DNA from: Flavisolibacter ginsenosidimutans
GTDB lineage: Bacteria; Bacteroidota; Bacteroidia; Chitinophagales; Chitinophagaceae
NCBI RefSeq assembly: GCF_007970805.1
Contig: NZ_CP042433.1
Coordinates: 3,100,001-3,164,000 of the forward strand
Direction: 5' to 3'
Length of the DNA stretch: 64,000 nucleotides
In this document: piece by piece, positions 1-7,964 of the stretch
Numbering within the stretch: position 1 is the stretch's first letter
Layout: every line of letters starts with the position of its first letter
Made by a program: the position numbers and the translations under genes
Notes under the pieces: model-generated
Databases searched by the model: none
What the model was told of the DNA's origin: nothing
Seen by the model: only the letters and a program-made list of their open reading frames with translations

Positions 1-1400
1 GGGCCTATGTGGGTGTTGCTTCATTGGAAGAAAATTTTGCGGCCGATCCCACTTACCCTTGTTGCTCGTTTCGTGGGAGTGTCTTATGTCTTGACGTAAA
101 TACCGGGCAAATTATTTGGAAGACCTACATGACTCCCGCAAACAAAGGCTTTGCCGGTGTGGCCGTTTGGGGAAGTACGCCGGTTGTTGACGTAAAAAGA
201 AATTCCCTTTACGTGACAACAGGCAACAATTATAAAGTACCGCAGGCGGCACTTGATTGCAACGCCGGGGGAAAATCAGCCGATGAAGTGCGTGCTTGTG
301 TCATGGCCGTTGACGGAAGCAGCCAAAACCTTTTTGATGCGATTGTAGCTCTTGATTTAACAACCGGTGCGGTCAAATGGACAAAGTCGGGAATACCGTT
401 CGATGCCTGGAACGTATCCTGCTTTTTTGGTGGCCCCAACTGTCCCGACAATGCAGGCCCCGACTTTGACTTTGGGCAAGGCGTTGCCATGTTTACCATA
501 GGCTCTGGAAACAACAAGCGTGAGTTGTTGGGCGCGGGACAAAAAAGCGGCATTTATTGGACGGTTAATCCAGACAACGGTCAGGAAGTTTGGCATACGC
601 AAGTTGGACCCGGCGGAACATTGGGTGGCTTGCAATGGGGTTCAGCCGTTGACGGCAACCAGATTTACACGGCCATTTCAAACAACGGATATCTACCGCA
701 TACAATGACAAAAGGACCCGGCACAGGCACCACGGTAAACGGCGGTTTTTGGGCCGCCCTGGATGCTTCTACCGGGGCCGTAAATTGGGAAAACGCAGGC
801 ACAAATCCGCCGGTTAGTATTCCCGGCTTTCCGCCACCGCCAACGGGTGCTGTTGCCAACAATACCGGCGCTGTAACAATTGCCAACGGCGTTATGTTCG
901 CCGGCGCTGGCGACGCCCCCGGTACAATGTATGCCTTTAATGCCGCCACGGGTGAAAAGCTCTGGTCGTTTGAAAGCGGTGGGTCCATCAACTCCGGTGC
1001 GGCCGTGGTAAACGGAACTGTTTATTGGGGATCAGGGTATTCTAATTTTGGCCTTGGTTCGCCAAACAATAAATTTTACGCATTCCAGGTTGGGGCCAAC
1101 AGTTCAATCACCAACGTTGATACAAGAGGCATTCTTTCCAACGCAATTGTAAGTGGCAAGGCATCGCTTTCGATCTATCCCAATCCGGCCAGTGATTTTA
1201 TCAGGATCAGTTCAAATGACAACAGCAAAATCAACGCAATAAGGCTTTATGACATTACCGGCAGAATGATCAAACAAGTGAACCCGTCCGGCTCATCGGA
1301 ATACAAGCTGGACGTTAGCTCGGTGCAGAAAGGCGGTTACATGATCCAGGTCTCTACGCCAACCATGAATCAATCAATGAAAGTAAACGTTGTTCATTAA
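1..1400 (+). CDS. Secreted PQQ-type beta-propeller dehydrogenase-like protein with T9SS sorting domain (5' truncated)
   Basis: The frame is open from the window edge (first full codon at 3), so the N-terminus and signal peptide lie outside. The visible 465 residues contain repeated blades of the type 'ALDLTTGAVKW', 'AFNAATGEKLWSF' and 'CLDVNTGQIIW', the signature of PQQ-binding-like eight-bladed propellers. The Cys pairs and the 'WGSTPVVD' region resemble polyvinyl-alcohol-dehydrogenase-type proteins. The last ~75 residues start at 'LSIYPNPASDFI' and end in a 'GGYMIQV...MKVNVV' strand, a type A C-terminal domain that routes proteins through the Bacteroidota type 9 secretion system. It is probably an outer-surface or secreted oxidoreductase. 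The substrate cannot be read from this fragment, and a non-enzymatic propeller is possible. Confidence 0.85.
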   Translation, partial: AYVGVASLEENFAADPTYPCCSFRGSVLCLDVNTGQIIWKTYMTPANKGFAGVAVWGSTPVVDVKRNSLYVTTGNNYKVPQAALDCNAGGKSADEVRACVMAVDGSSQNLFDAIVALDLTTGAVKWTKSGIPFDAWNVSCFFGGPNCPDNAGPDFDFGQGVAMFTIGSGNNKRELLGAGQKSGIYWTVNPDNGQEVWHTQVGPGGTLGGLQWGSAVDGNQIYTAISNNGYLPHTMTKGPGTGTTVNGGFWAALDASTGAVNWENAGTNPPVSIPGFPPPPTGAVANNTGAVTIANGVMFAGAGDAPGTMYAFNAATGEKLWSFESGGSINSGAAVVNGTVYWGSGYSNFGLGSPNNKFYAFQVGANSSITNVDTRGILSNAIVSGKASLSIYPNPASDFIRISSNDNSKINAIRLYDITGRMIKQVNPSGSSEYKLDVSSVQKGGYMIQVSTPTMNQSMKVNVVH

Positions 1401-1427
1401 GTAAAACAAAAGCATCTCTTTAAAACA

Positions 1428-1492
1428 AAGAAGGGCTGGTTCTTCGCGTTAAACTTTCTTCACAGTAAAGTTTCGGGATACTGGCCCTTCTT
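1428..1492 (+). terminator. Nested inverted repeat, likely terminator of the propeller gene
   Basis: Outer arms AAGAAGGGC (1428-1436) and GCCCTTCTT (1484-1492) are a perfect 9-bp match. A second perfect pair, AAACTTT (1451-1457) and AAAGTTT (1467-1473), sits inside. It begins 28 nt after the stop codon at 1400. There is no long T-run, only TTCTATATTT. Confidence 0.6.
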
Positions 1493-1648
1493 CTATATTT
1501 CGCAATGATGAAATAACACAGCGGCACTTCCTTCAAGCCTGATTGTATCAATTGGAAAAGAAAGCAATTGATAACATAGAAGGTTCAATCTATACAGCCT
1601 GTCTTTTTCCTTTCTTACCGGGCAACTCATTTTCGTCCGCAAAACAAC

Positions 1649-2002
1649 GCCGTGCCTCAAGCGCGACAAGCCTTGAACTTCCTCCCCATCGGAATGATGA
1701 TGCAGGTTATAAAAACAGCCAAAGAAACAAAAGGCAAAAGCCTCGAAATGGAATGGACTTTACTGCCGCACCAGTCCGGCACGCCGGTACACATTTATCC
1801 CGCAGTTGATGAAACTTAGACGGTGTTGCAAGGTGCACTTGACGTAATGCTGAACGGAAAATGGACAACATTCAAACAAGGCGAAACTGTTACTGTGCCC
1901 AAAGGCGCGGCGCATCCCGAAGAAATGCGGCCAGTAAATCCACCGCCTTTCGCCGTTTCTGTTTTAAACAGAATTGGAAAATGGAAAGGCATTAAAATTT
2001 AA
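1649..2002 (+). pseudogene. Decayed cupin-domain protein with in-frame stop
   Basis: One frame read from about 1649 to TAA at 2000-2002 gives a recognisable single-domain cupin: 'KSLEMEWTLLPHQSGTPVHI', then 'TVLQGALDVMLNGKW', then 'GETVTVPKGAAH'. It is interrupted by TAG at 1817-1819, where homologs usually carry an aromatic residue (ET-Y-TVL). Cupin motif 1 is also damaged, with HxY in place of HxH, and the Asn after motif 2 is missing. No convincing ATG precedes it in this frame. Without the stop it would be a small metal-binding cupin of unknown substrate. A sequencing error could explain the stop but not the lost metal ligand and missing start. Confidence 0.7.
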
Positions 2003-2026
2003 GAAAGCCTCTCCCGTTTTTACTGC

Positions 2027-2821
2027 TTACAAAGAAGCTTGACCGGTGCAAGATTTTTCCCGGTATGCTTTTGCTTCGGCTGCTGTTTGTGTGGCAACGC
2101 TGCCTTCGCCTTCAAAAAAATAATGAATGCCGATAAACCGCTTTACGTGTCCGCGGCTCTCGGCCGGCAGAAAGCGTTGAAGTGCCCAAAAGTTTTTGCT
2201 GCCGGATCTTTTCATGGCTTTGAGAACAGTCCCGGGTCCGCTGTTGTAGGCGGCAAGCACCAGCAGCCAGTCGCCAAAATCAACGTACAGACTTCGCAGG
2301 TATTTTGCGGCCGCAACGGTGCTGCGGTACGTATGGGTACGTTCATCTGCTTTGCCCGAAGTGTGCAGGCCCAATTCGCTTGCCGTCACGGGCATCAATT
2401 GCCACAATCCTCTTGCGCCTGCTCTTGATAAAGCATTTGTGCGAAGTTGAGATTCCACTATGGCGAGGTATTTTAATTGGGAGGGAATACCGTATTGATC
2501 AAACACGTTTTCTATCGTGCGAAAAAATGACCCGCTCTTGCCTTTCATTTTTTGCAGGAACTCGTCTTCTTTTTTTATGTACGCATTGACAAAGCCGATG
2601 ACGTGCGTGTTTAAGGTTACCGTTGTGGCCACCACTTTCGCCGTCAGCGAATCAGGAGAAAGTTTCTTTGTTGCATTGTACAACGAAAGGAATGGAAGGG
2701 TTTTGCCCGGTGCTGTGTTGATGGGCTCAGCGTAACAAATGCCCTGCTTGAGTGCCACCAAAACCATCAACAGAAAGAAGTGACCAAAGAACGTTTTCGA
2801 GATCAGGTTTCTGCGCAACAT
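2027..2821 (-). CDS. Lytic transglycosylase, SLT domain (MltD-like)
   Basis: 264 residues with an N-terminal hydrophobic signal segment (about 10-31). The SLT fold follows at about 110-240: 'GIPSQLKYLAIVESQLR' carries the catalytic Glu near residue 123, then 'GARGLWQLMP' and 'AAYNSGPGTVLKA' (about 190-203). This family cleaves the MurNAc-GlcNAc bond of peptidoglycan with formation of 1,6-anhydro ends, in the periplasm. No LysM repeat is present, so it is shorter than classical MltD. It is transcribed leftward and its promoter must lie in the 387-nt gap above 2821. Confidence 0.85.
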   Translation of the reverse strand: MLRRNLISKTFFGHFFLLMVLVALKQGICYAEPINTAPGKTLPFLSLYNATKKLSPDSLTAKVVATTVTLNTHVIGFVNAYIKKEDEFLQKMKGKSGSFFRTIENVFDQYGIPSQLKYLAIVESQLRTNALSRAGARGLWQLMPVTASELGLHTSGKADERTHTYRSTVAAAKYLRSLYVDFGDWLLVLAAYNSGPGTVLKAMKRSGSKNFWALQRFLPAESRGHVKRFIGIHYFFEGEGSVATQTAAEAKAYREKSCTGQASL

Positions 2822-3208
2822 TGTTTTTCGTTTTAGGTGAACAATGCCGGCCCTTGGGTTTGGATTAGAGATTTGTCAAAGGACGATTGGCGAATTTTTC
2901 AAAAGATACTGGAGAGATTTTGCTCATCATTTTCCGGGGGTCGGATAAACAGGTTTTTCAATCCGGAAAATGTTTTCGGTTTGAAACCGACGACAAACAT
3001 AGTCCGGCAAAACCGTAAGTCATAGCTTTTTGGAGGGAGGTAAATTTGCGACTATATATAAACGCATGAAATTCAGACCACCGGACAGAGATAAAACCGT
3101 CTGTTAATGTGTCAGCAGGCAGTAACGAATCCTGCTCAGCGTTCTTTTAAAGCACACAACGCTGTTTAAGAACGGCGCAAACCGTTCCTCCTGCAATCTT
3201 GCTTTACT
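2822..3208. other. Intergenic region, no gene seen
   Basis: 387 nt between two leftward genes. It should hold the promoter of the transglycosylase at its left side and the terminator of the 3209-3544 gene at its right side (hairpin at 3140-3174). The short + frame at 2837-3025 has no protein-like character. A TAAATTTG box (3041-3048) points rightward but no gene follows on that strand. Confidence 0.5.
3140..3174 (-). terminator. Hairpin downstream of the small secreted protein
   Basis: CGTTCTT (3140-3146) pairs with AAGAACG (3168-3174), and the stem extends as TTTAA/TTAA with a two-base bulge. It lies 35-70 nt past the stop of the leftward gene ending at 3209. No T-tract is present, so termination is an inference. 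Confidence 0.4.
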
Positions 3209-3544
3209 TTAATTTCTTCCTGATTTCATGCTTGCGTAAAAGTTTAACGCACCGGTACGCAACACCATTTTTGGGTCATCGCACATCCACTCCATCGTTA
3301 GCCTGCGGTTTCGGATGAGTCCCACCAGGAAAGAATTCTGGCAATTGGCAGCCGTGCTTTTTTCCATGCTGTAAAGGGAGCGGCCGTATTTCTTTTTTGC
3401 TCTTTCGATAACGTCTGGCGCTACGTATGAATGAAGCACGGGAAATCCTTTTAGTGTAACGTTGCTATCGGCAGCTTGCTTGTCCTGTGCGGATGCGGTG
3501 GTGGAAAGGATGGCCAGCAAAAAAAGGAAGAATAGATTTTTCAT
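3209..3544 (-). CDS. Small secreted protein of unknown function
   Basis: I place the start at the ATG at 3544 rather than upstream, because the protein then opens with a clean signal peptide (MKNLFFLFLLAILSTTASAQ, cut after residue 20). The mature part is about 91 residues with 'GFPVLHSYVAPDVIERAKKK' and 'LTMEWMCDDPKMV'. I recognise no domain. It is probably periplasmic. It sits downstream of the GH43 gene on the same strand with a 108-nt gap and could be co-transcribed. Confidence 0.6.
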   Translation of the reverse strand: MKNLFFLFLLAILSTTASAQDKQAADSNVTLKGFPVLHSYVAPDVIERAKKKYGRSLYSMEKSTAANCQNSFLVGLIRNRRLTMEWMCDDPKMVLRTGALNFYASMKSGRN

Positions 3545-3652
3545 GGTGTTTTTCAATTGACACAAAATAACCGGTTTTATCGGCACGCACAAACGCATGG
3601 CCTTGCCTTGCGGCAATGCTACAGCCCAAACGGAAAAAGAAGAACGTTTAAC

Positions 3653-4618
3653 CTACAACTTTATTCTGCCAACGCCTTCAAATGTCATTTTCACCGGCTT
3701 TATATTTCCCTTGTCGTCAAAGTACATGCGGTCAATGCAGGTCACGCGGTGATTGGCGGCTGTTTCGCCCAAAGGCCGGCGATGATAAACAATCAGCCAT
3801 TCGTTGTTCGGTAAATGAACAACCGAATGATGGCCGGCACTCGTCGCCACCGTTGAATCTTGTTGCAGCACCGTTCCGATACGTTGAAAAGGACCCGTTG
3901 GCGAATCGGCCATTGCATAAGCCACGCGGTAGTTTGGTCCGCCCCAGCCCCCCTCGCTCCACATAAAATAATACTTCTCTTTTCGCTTAAACATGACCGG
4001 CCCTTCTACGTAACCCTGCGGTGTAATTTCCTTGAATGTCGTGCCGTCATCAAACGGTAGCAGGCCGCTGAAATCAGGCTTTAGTTTAACGATATTGCAA
4101 TGGCCCCAACCGCCGTAAATCATGTAATAGATTCCCTTGTCGGCAAACACAAATTGATCAATGGGCTGCGCACCGTTTTCAACGCTGTTGATTACCGGCT
4201 TACCCAACAAATCCCTGAAAGGCCCATCGGGATGCGATGCCACGGCCACGCCAATGCCGCCCACTTCGCCGGGATGAACGTCGTTGGCACTAAAGAAAAA
4301 ATAATAGAGGTTATCCTTCTTTAAAATGGCCGGGGCCCACATGGCTTTTTTTGCCCACTTCACGGCAGCCGTATCAAGGATGTGCGGATGTTTTGTCCAC
4401 TGCACACCGTCGCTTGTTGAAAAAGCATCGAAGAAAACCTGCTTCTCGTACTTGTCAGAATAAGTTGGAAAAACCCAAAGCGAATGGTTGAAAATAGCCC
4501 CTTCCGGATCGGCATACCAACCGGAAAAAACAGGGTTGCCGGTTTTTGAAGAAGAATTTTGCGCACCGGCTAAAAGAAAACCGGTACAGAGGGCAAAAGA
4601 AAAACAGAAACGCAACAT
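3653..4618 (-). CDS. Glycoside hydrolase family 43 protein
   Basis: 321 residues with a signal peptide (about 1-19). The GH43 five-bladed propeller shows the three expected acidic residues: Asp in 'YADPEG' (about 37, general base), Asp in 'QPIDQFVF' (about 154, pKa modulator) and Glu in 'GYVEGPVMF' (about 205, general acid). 'GHHSVVHLPNNEWLIVYH' is the typical C-terminal GH43 blade. Family members act on arabinans, xylans or galactans; the exact substrate is not readable. It fits with the GH28, CE15 and GH16 genes further right as plant-polysaccharide degradation, although no SusC/SusD pair is nearby. Confidence 0.85.
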   Translation of the reverse strand: MLRFCFSFALCTGFLLAGAQNSSSKTGNPVFSGWYADPEGAIFNHSLWVFPTYSDKYEKQVFFDAFSTSDGVQWTKHPHILDTAAVKWAKKAMWAPAILKKDNLYYFFFSANDVHPGEVGGIGVAVASHPDGPFRDLLGKPVINSVENGAQPIDQFVFADKGIYYMIYGGWGHCNIVKLKPDFSGLLPFDDGTTFKEITPQGYVEGPVMFKRKEKYYFMWSEGGWGGPNYRVAYAMADSPTGPFQRIGTVLQQDSTVATSAGHHSVVHLPNNEWLIVYHRRPLGETAANHRVTCIDRMYFDDKGNIKPVKMTFEGVGRIKL

Positions 4619-4661
4619 GAACAGATGAATTGAGGTATTAAGTTATGCTTGCACAACCGGT

Positions 4662-4958
4662 TTATTTGTGTGCTGTTTTCAACGATACGATAAAAAGCAC
4701 CAACGCCACCACCAGCAGCAACAAAACAACCGTTTGCCGTCGGCGGCGATAGTGCGCTTCTGTTTTTTCGTCAAGATAATAGCGTTCCGAATCAACGGCA
4801 ACCAGCACGCCGCGTTGCACCAGGCGTTGAAAAAGAAAAGAAGGCTTGACGTTGATATCAGCGGGCCGCACAGCTTCCGCCGGATGCGTTGCGCCAATCC
4901 CGCGAAATGCCTCAACAATCCGCCGCATCCGGATAATCAGTACCGCACCTGCGCTCAT
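4662..4958 (-). CDS. Small membrane protein with possible winged-helix-like N-terminus
   Basis: 98 residues. The first ~65 are soluble and charged ('MRRIVEAFRGIGATHPAEAV...FLFQRLVQRGVLVAVDSERYYLDEK'), a helix-turn arrangement like the last part of a winged helix. Then comes a basic stretch (HYRRRRQ) and one membrane helix (VVLLLLVVALVLFIVSL) to the C-terminus. By the positive-inside rule the N-terminal domain is cytosolic. Function unknown. It lies between PAP2 and GH43 on the same strand. Confidence 0.55.
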   Translation of the reverse strand: MSAGAVLIIRMRRIVEAFRGIGATHPAEAVRPADINVKPSFLFQRLVQRGVLVAVDSERYYLDEKTEAHYRRRRQTVVLLLLVVALVLFIVSLKTAHK

Positions 4959-5035
4959 AGCTGGGAGTTTGTTGCTAAAGATAGAACCCCGGCTTTTGTT
5001 CGGCGGATTTTGTCTTTGTTTTGAACAGAGACCGG

Positions 5036-6016
5036 CTACTCCATTAGCAAGCCTTTCTTTTGTTTGCCAAAACGATAAGTCATTTGCACGCCGCCGGTTT
5101 GGCCGTTGTAATACGTATTCAGTTTCAGGTTAGAACTTTTGATGCGGTGCAGTTCGGGCACCACAATACCAAACACACCGCCAATGAGATAACCCATCAA
5201 CACATCCGACGGAAAATGCGCCAGGGCCTTTATGCGTGTGTAGCCCACAAACAGGGGTGGCAGCGAAGCAAGGCCGTACAACAATACTTTCTTGCTGCGC
5301 ATTTCGGGATGATAATCGAGGTAAACTTTCACCGCAAAAAACGTAGCCGCCGTTGCGTTGGCCACGTGACCGCTGTACATAGAGTTGCGCTGATTGCCGC
5401 CTTTGCGGTCGTCGAAGGAAAAATAATCGTAGTAAACGTAAGGTCGCAGGCGGTTTTGAAAGAGTGGCCCAAACGGACTAAAATCATAAAAAGCAAACGT
5501 AAGAAACTGCGTTTGATAATACATCAGGGCAAGCCGCAGCCAGTCTTTTCTTGTTTTTTTGCCAAGAACGAAGGTGGCGGCAGATGCGGCCAGAACAACG
5601 GTAAGCGACTTGTCGGAAAGCGAGTAAAAATGATCGCGTTTTGATGGATCAAGTTCGAGTGCCCAATGATCGAAACCGTTTAAAACATCGGGCCGCAAGG
5701 CCTGCACTTCCACCGGTGTCAGGTCGCGTTTGTTGTGCAGCACGTTGTTTATGGCCACCATGTTGGCCGCCGTTGCGGCTACGCCGATAATGGCCGTGCT
5801 CCAGGGATTGATGTTGTAAACGGCAGGCGCTGTGTTGTCAACGGTTTTAAGGTTGGCCCGGATGTTTTCTTTCGCGGTTGTCGTATCAGCTTTCAGCGCC
5901 GTTGTGTCGGTTTTCAAAGCCGTCGTATCGTTCTGCGCAAAAGAGCGGCAGCAAAGCAGAAGGACAGCCGAAAAAAGGAAAATGATTTTGACGCTGTGGA
6001 GTAAACATTTGCTCAT
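5036..6016 (-). CDS. PAP2-family membrane phosphatase
   Basis: 326 residues, signal peptide (about 1-28), then a long periplasmic stretch containing a near-repeat of 'ALKTDTTALKADTT'. The C-terminal half carries the PAP2 motifs: 'NRLRPYVY' (motif 1, R-P), 'SMYSGH' (motif 2, usually PSGH) and 'YTRIKALAHFPSDVLMG' (motif 3, R-x5-H-x3-D), with the catalytic His in motifs 2 and 3. Such proteins dephosphorylate lipid phosphates such as undecaprenyl-PP or phosphatidate on the outer face of the inner membrane. The exact lipid cannot be told. Confidence 0.85.
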   Translation of the reverse strand: MSKCLLHSVKIIFLFSAVLLLCCRSFAQNDTTALKTDTTALKADTTTAKENIRANLKTVDNTAPAVYNINPWSTAIIGVAATAANMVAINNVLHNKRDLTPVEVQALRPDVLNGFDHWALELDPSKRDHFYSLSDKSLTVVLAASAATFVLGKKTRKDWLRLALMYYQTQFLTFAFYDFSPFGPLFQNRLRPYVYYDYFSFDDRKGGNQRNSMYSGHVANATAATFFAVKVYLDYHPEMRSKKVLLYGLASLPPLFVGYTRIKALAHFPSDVLMGYLIGGVFGIVVPELHRIKSSNLKLNTYYNGQTGGVQMTYRFGKQKKGLLME

Positions 6017-6114
6017 ACTCCGGGTGGCAAAAAACTTATGCCACCGTTGTAATCAGCATTCTGTTTCTGCCGCTTGCATTGCGGGTTTTGAAACAAGATG
6101 GAGAATATATGGGT

Positions 6115-6504
6115 TTATTTGACCAAACTGCAGGTCCAGCGGTTGTCGGGGTTAGCAGGAAATGTCAGAAAGAACTTGTTGGGCCGGTCAATTTTCTCAG
6201 CCTTGCCGCCGTTGAAATAACCGCCCGAGAACCAAAGATTGCCTGCTTTGTCAACGGTAAAGGTGCCGGTGCTTGGCTTTTCAAAACCAAGGTAAGTGTA
6301 CTTGCCGTTGGGGTTAATTACAAATGAGCCTTTTGGTGTGTATTCTACATTGCCGTTGTGCCAGCTGGAAGCGGTGCAGCCGTATTTGCCGTGGGCAAGC
6401 TTACCGGTATCGGACTTGCCTTGTTGTGCTTTTGACACGAAGGATAAAAGAAGTGCAAAAAGAAAGTAACAAGCGCTACGACCGAAAGCGTTTTTTGTTT
6501 TCAT
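6115..6504 (-). CDS. Small secreted protein of unknown function
   Basis: 129 residues with a signal peptide ending at about 'SKAQ' (26). The mature part is beta-rich, with short Gly/Asn turns ('FVINPNGKYTYLG', 'TGTFTVDKAGNLWFSGGY') as in small lipocalin-like or 'DUF' barrel proteins. Two Cys (in 'GCTASS' and 'WTCSL') could form a disulfide joining the ends. I do not recognise a family. It stands alone on the minus strand, downstream of a strong terminator. Confidence 0.6.
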   Translation of the reverse strand: MKTKNAFGRSACYFLFALLLSFVSKAQQGKSDTGKLAHGKYGCTASSWHNGNVEYTPKGSFVINPNGKYTYLGFEKPSTGTFTVDKAGNLWFSGGYFNGGKAEKIDRPNKFFLTFPANPDNRWTCSLVK

Positions 6505-6562
6505 GGTTTTGATTGTTTAATCGCTTGTGCAATAAATGCCTTAAGAAAATTTTTGGCATTCC

Positions 6563-6613
6563 GTTCAAATGAAAAAGGCTGCGGTTGTAAGCTGCGGCCT
6601 TTTTCATTTGAAC
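6563..6613 (-). terminator. Perfect 17-bp stem terminator
   Basis: GTTCAAATGAAAAAGGC (6563-6579) and GCCTTTTTCATTTGAAC (6597-6613) are exact reverse complements around a 17-nt loop. It sits 14 nt past the stop of the leftward gene ending at 6627. The arms carry an A-run on one strand and a T-run on the other, so it could work in both directions. Confidence 0.8.
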
Positions 6614-6626
6614 GTGTGGCGAAGAT

Positions 6627-7247
6627 TTATTCCTTGGTGAGCGAAAAGCTGGTCCTTCTTTTCACTTTGCGGGCCTTGCCCGTACTGTCCAAAACCGGCG
6701 CAAGCTGCGGCGTGCCGAGGTCCATACGGGTCTTTACCTCGCTTTGCAGAAAAGCGTTTTCCGGCGAGGAGGTCAGGTTCAAAACATTCACCGTACCGTC
6801 GGTATTTATTTCGTATTCAACCGTGATAAAGTATGTGTCCTTCTTAATTTTTTTTGAAGGCAATACTTCGGCGCTCAAAACCTTTGTTAACGAATCAGCG
6901 TATTCTTTCCAGATCTTGTTGGTGCTTTTAACAGGAGCAGGTTTCGCGGCCGCAGTAGTGGTGATAGATGAATCGGTGGCTTCACCACTTGTTGCAGTAT
7001 TGGTCGTAGCGGTTTCCGTTTTTTGCGGCTCGCTTGTAGCCGGCGTCACTGCTTTCGGTGCTTCAGGCTCCGCCTGTTTTTTTGTGGCCGTATCAATTCG
7101 GGCACTCAGGTCTTCGTTTTTGCGCACAACCGAATTGGAGTCCGCTTTCAGTTTTCCGCCGTACAAAAGATCTTTCAGCGATTGCTTTTGCTGTGCGTTT
7201 GCCGCGAAAGCAGCTATCAACAAGAAAAACAAGATTCCTTTTTTCAT
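6627..7247 (-). CDS. Secreted protein with TonB-C-like domain
   Basis: I take the ATG at 7247 because it starts a good signal peptide (MKKGILFFLLIAAFAANAQ). Residues ~25-110 are a low-complexity Thr/Ala/Glu/Pro-rich linker ('ATTNTATSGEATDSS', 'AAKPAPVKST'). The C-terminal ~95 residues ('DTYFITVEYEINTDGTVNV...FLQSEVKTRM...FSLTKE') follow the strand order of the TonB C-terminal domain, with 'INTDGTV' in place of the usual V-x-x-DG. There is no N-terminal membrane anchor beyond the signal, so it is not a classical TonB. Role unknown. Confidence 0.65.
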   Translation of the reverse strand: MKKGILFFLLIAAFAANAQQKQSLKDLLYGGKLKADSNSVVRKNEDLSARIDTATKKQAEPEAPKAVTPATSEPQKTETATTNTATSGEATDSSITTTAAAKPAPVKSTNKIWKEYADSLTKVLSAEVLPSKKIKKDTYFITVEYEINTDGTVNVLNLTSSPENAFLQSEVKTRMDLGTPQLAPVLDSTGKARKVKRRTSFSLTKE

Positions 7248-7342
7248 GATGCGTTTAATTAGGATGTTTCTAGTGTGTTTCAAACCGAAAGTTAGGACGC
7301 AAAGCTGTTAGCATCTTCACAAGAATCGCAATTTATAACCGC

Positions 7343-7756
7343 TCACCAGGTATCGCTTTGGCGCAACCAGAGATAATTGTTGCGGCCAACGGTAAGGTAA
7401 TAAACCAGCACCAAAAACCCTGGAATAACGAACCAAACCAGATAAGGGAAACCGGCAAAACGCCGCAACAAAAAATGCAGAATGACAATGACGGAAAACA
7501 AAGGCATGATAAAATTGGAATAACGAAAAGCCGAGAGATGGAAATATTTCATTTCGCTGTCGGCAAGATTGAACTGCACTTCGCGGCTGCCGCACCAGTC
7601 AACTTTTGCACGCAGGGTATGTGTACCCGGCAGCACTTCAAAGGTTTTGATTTCGTCGTTGGCAAGCGTGCCGAGTTTTTGGTTGTCAAGATAAAGCGTG
7701 TAAGAACGCAGCCGGTTGGTCCATTCCTTTGGCCGCGTTACGGTGATTTTGCTCAC
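7343..7756 (-). CDS. Membrane protein with N-terminal PEGA-like beta domain
   Basis: 137 residues. Residues 1-70 form a small beta domain: 'YTLYLDNQKLGTLANDEIKTFEVLPGTHTLRAKVDWCGS' resembles PEGA-type carrier domains in which the turn LPGTHTL is conserved. Two or three hydrophobic segments follow (about 78-95, 100-122). It is probably an inner-membrane protein; function unknown. Its start at 7756 is divergent from the thioredoxin gene at 7965, with 208 nt between. Confidence 0.6.
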   Translation of the reverse strand: MSKITVTRPKEWTNRLRSYTLYLDNQKLGTLANDEIKTFEVLPGTHTLRAKVDWCGSREVQFNLADSEMKYFHLSAFRYSNFIMPLFSVIVILHFLLRRFAGFPYLVWFVIPGFLVLVYYLTVGRNNYLWLRQSDTW

Positions 7757-7964
7757 GGTGCTGATTGTTTTGATTTGCCATGAAAGTTAACCCGTGCTTT
7801 CAAGGCAACGGTTTTTTTCTAACCAACGCGGATTTTTGCCACACATCGCGGTACGGTTACCGCCCGGCATTCGGCTGCGTTTCTCTTATGCCTTATTTTT
7901 TTAATTCTGCATCGGCATCTTTCTTACATTTAAGCCAGACTTTTTTTAACCAACAAACCAGTGT

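Noticed and set aside
1543..1809. 88-residue plus-strand frame upstream of the transglycosylase
   Set aside because: Different frame from the cupin remnant and no protein-like sequence; the cupin frame explains the region better.
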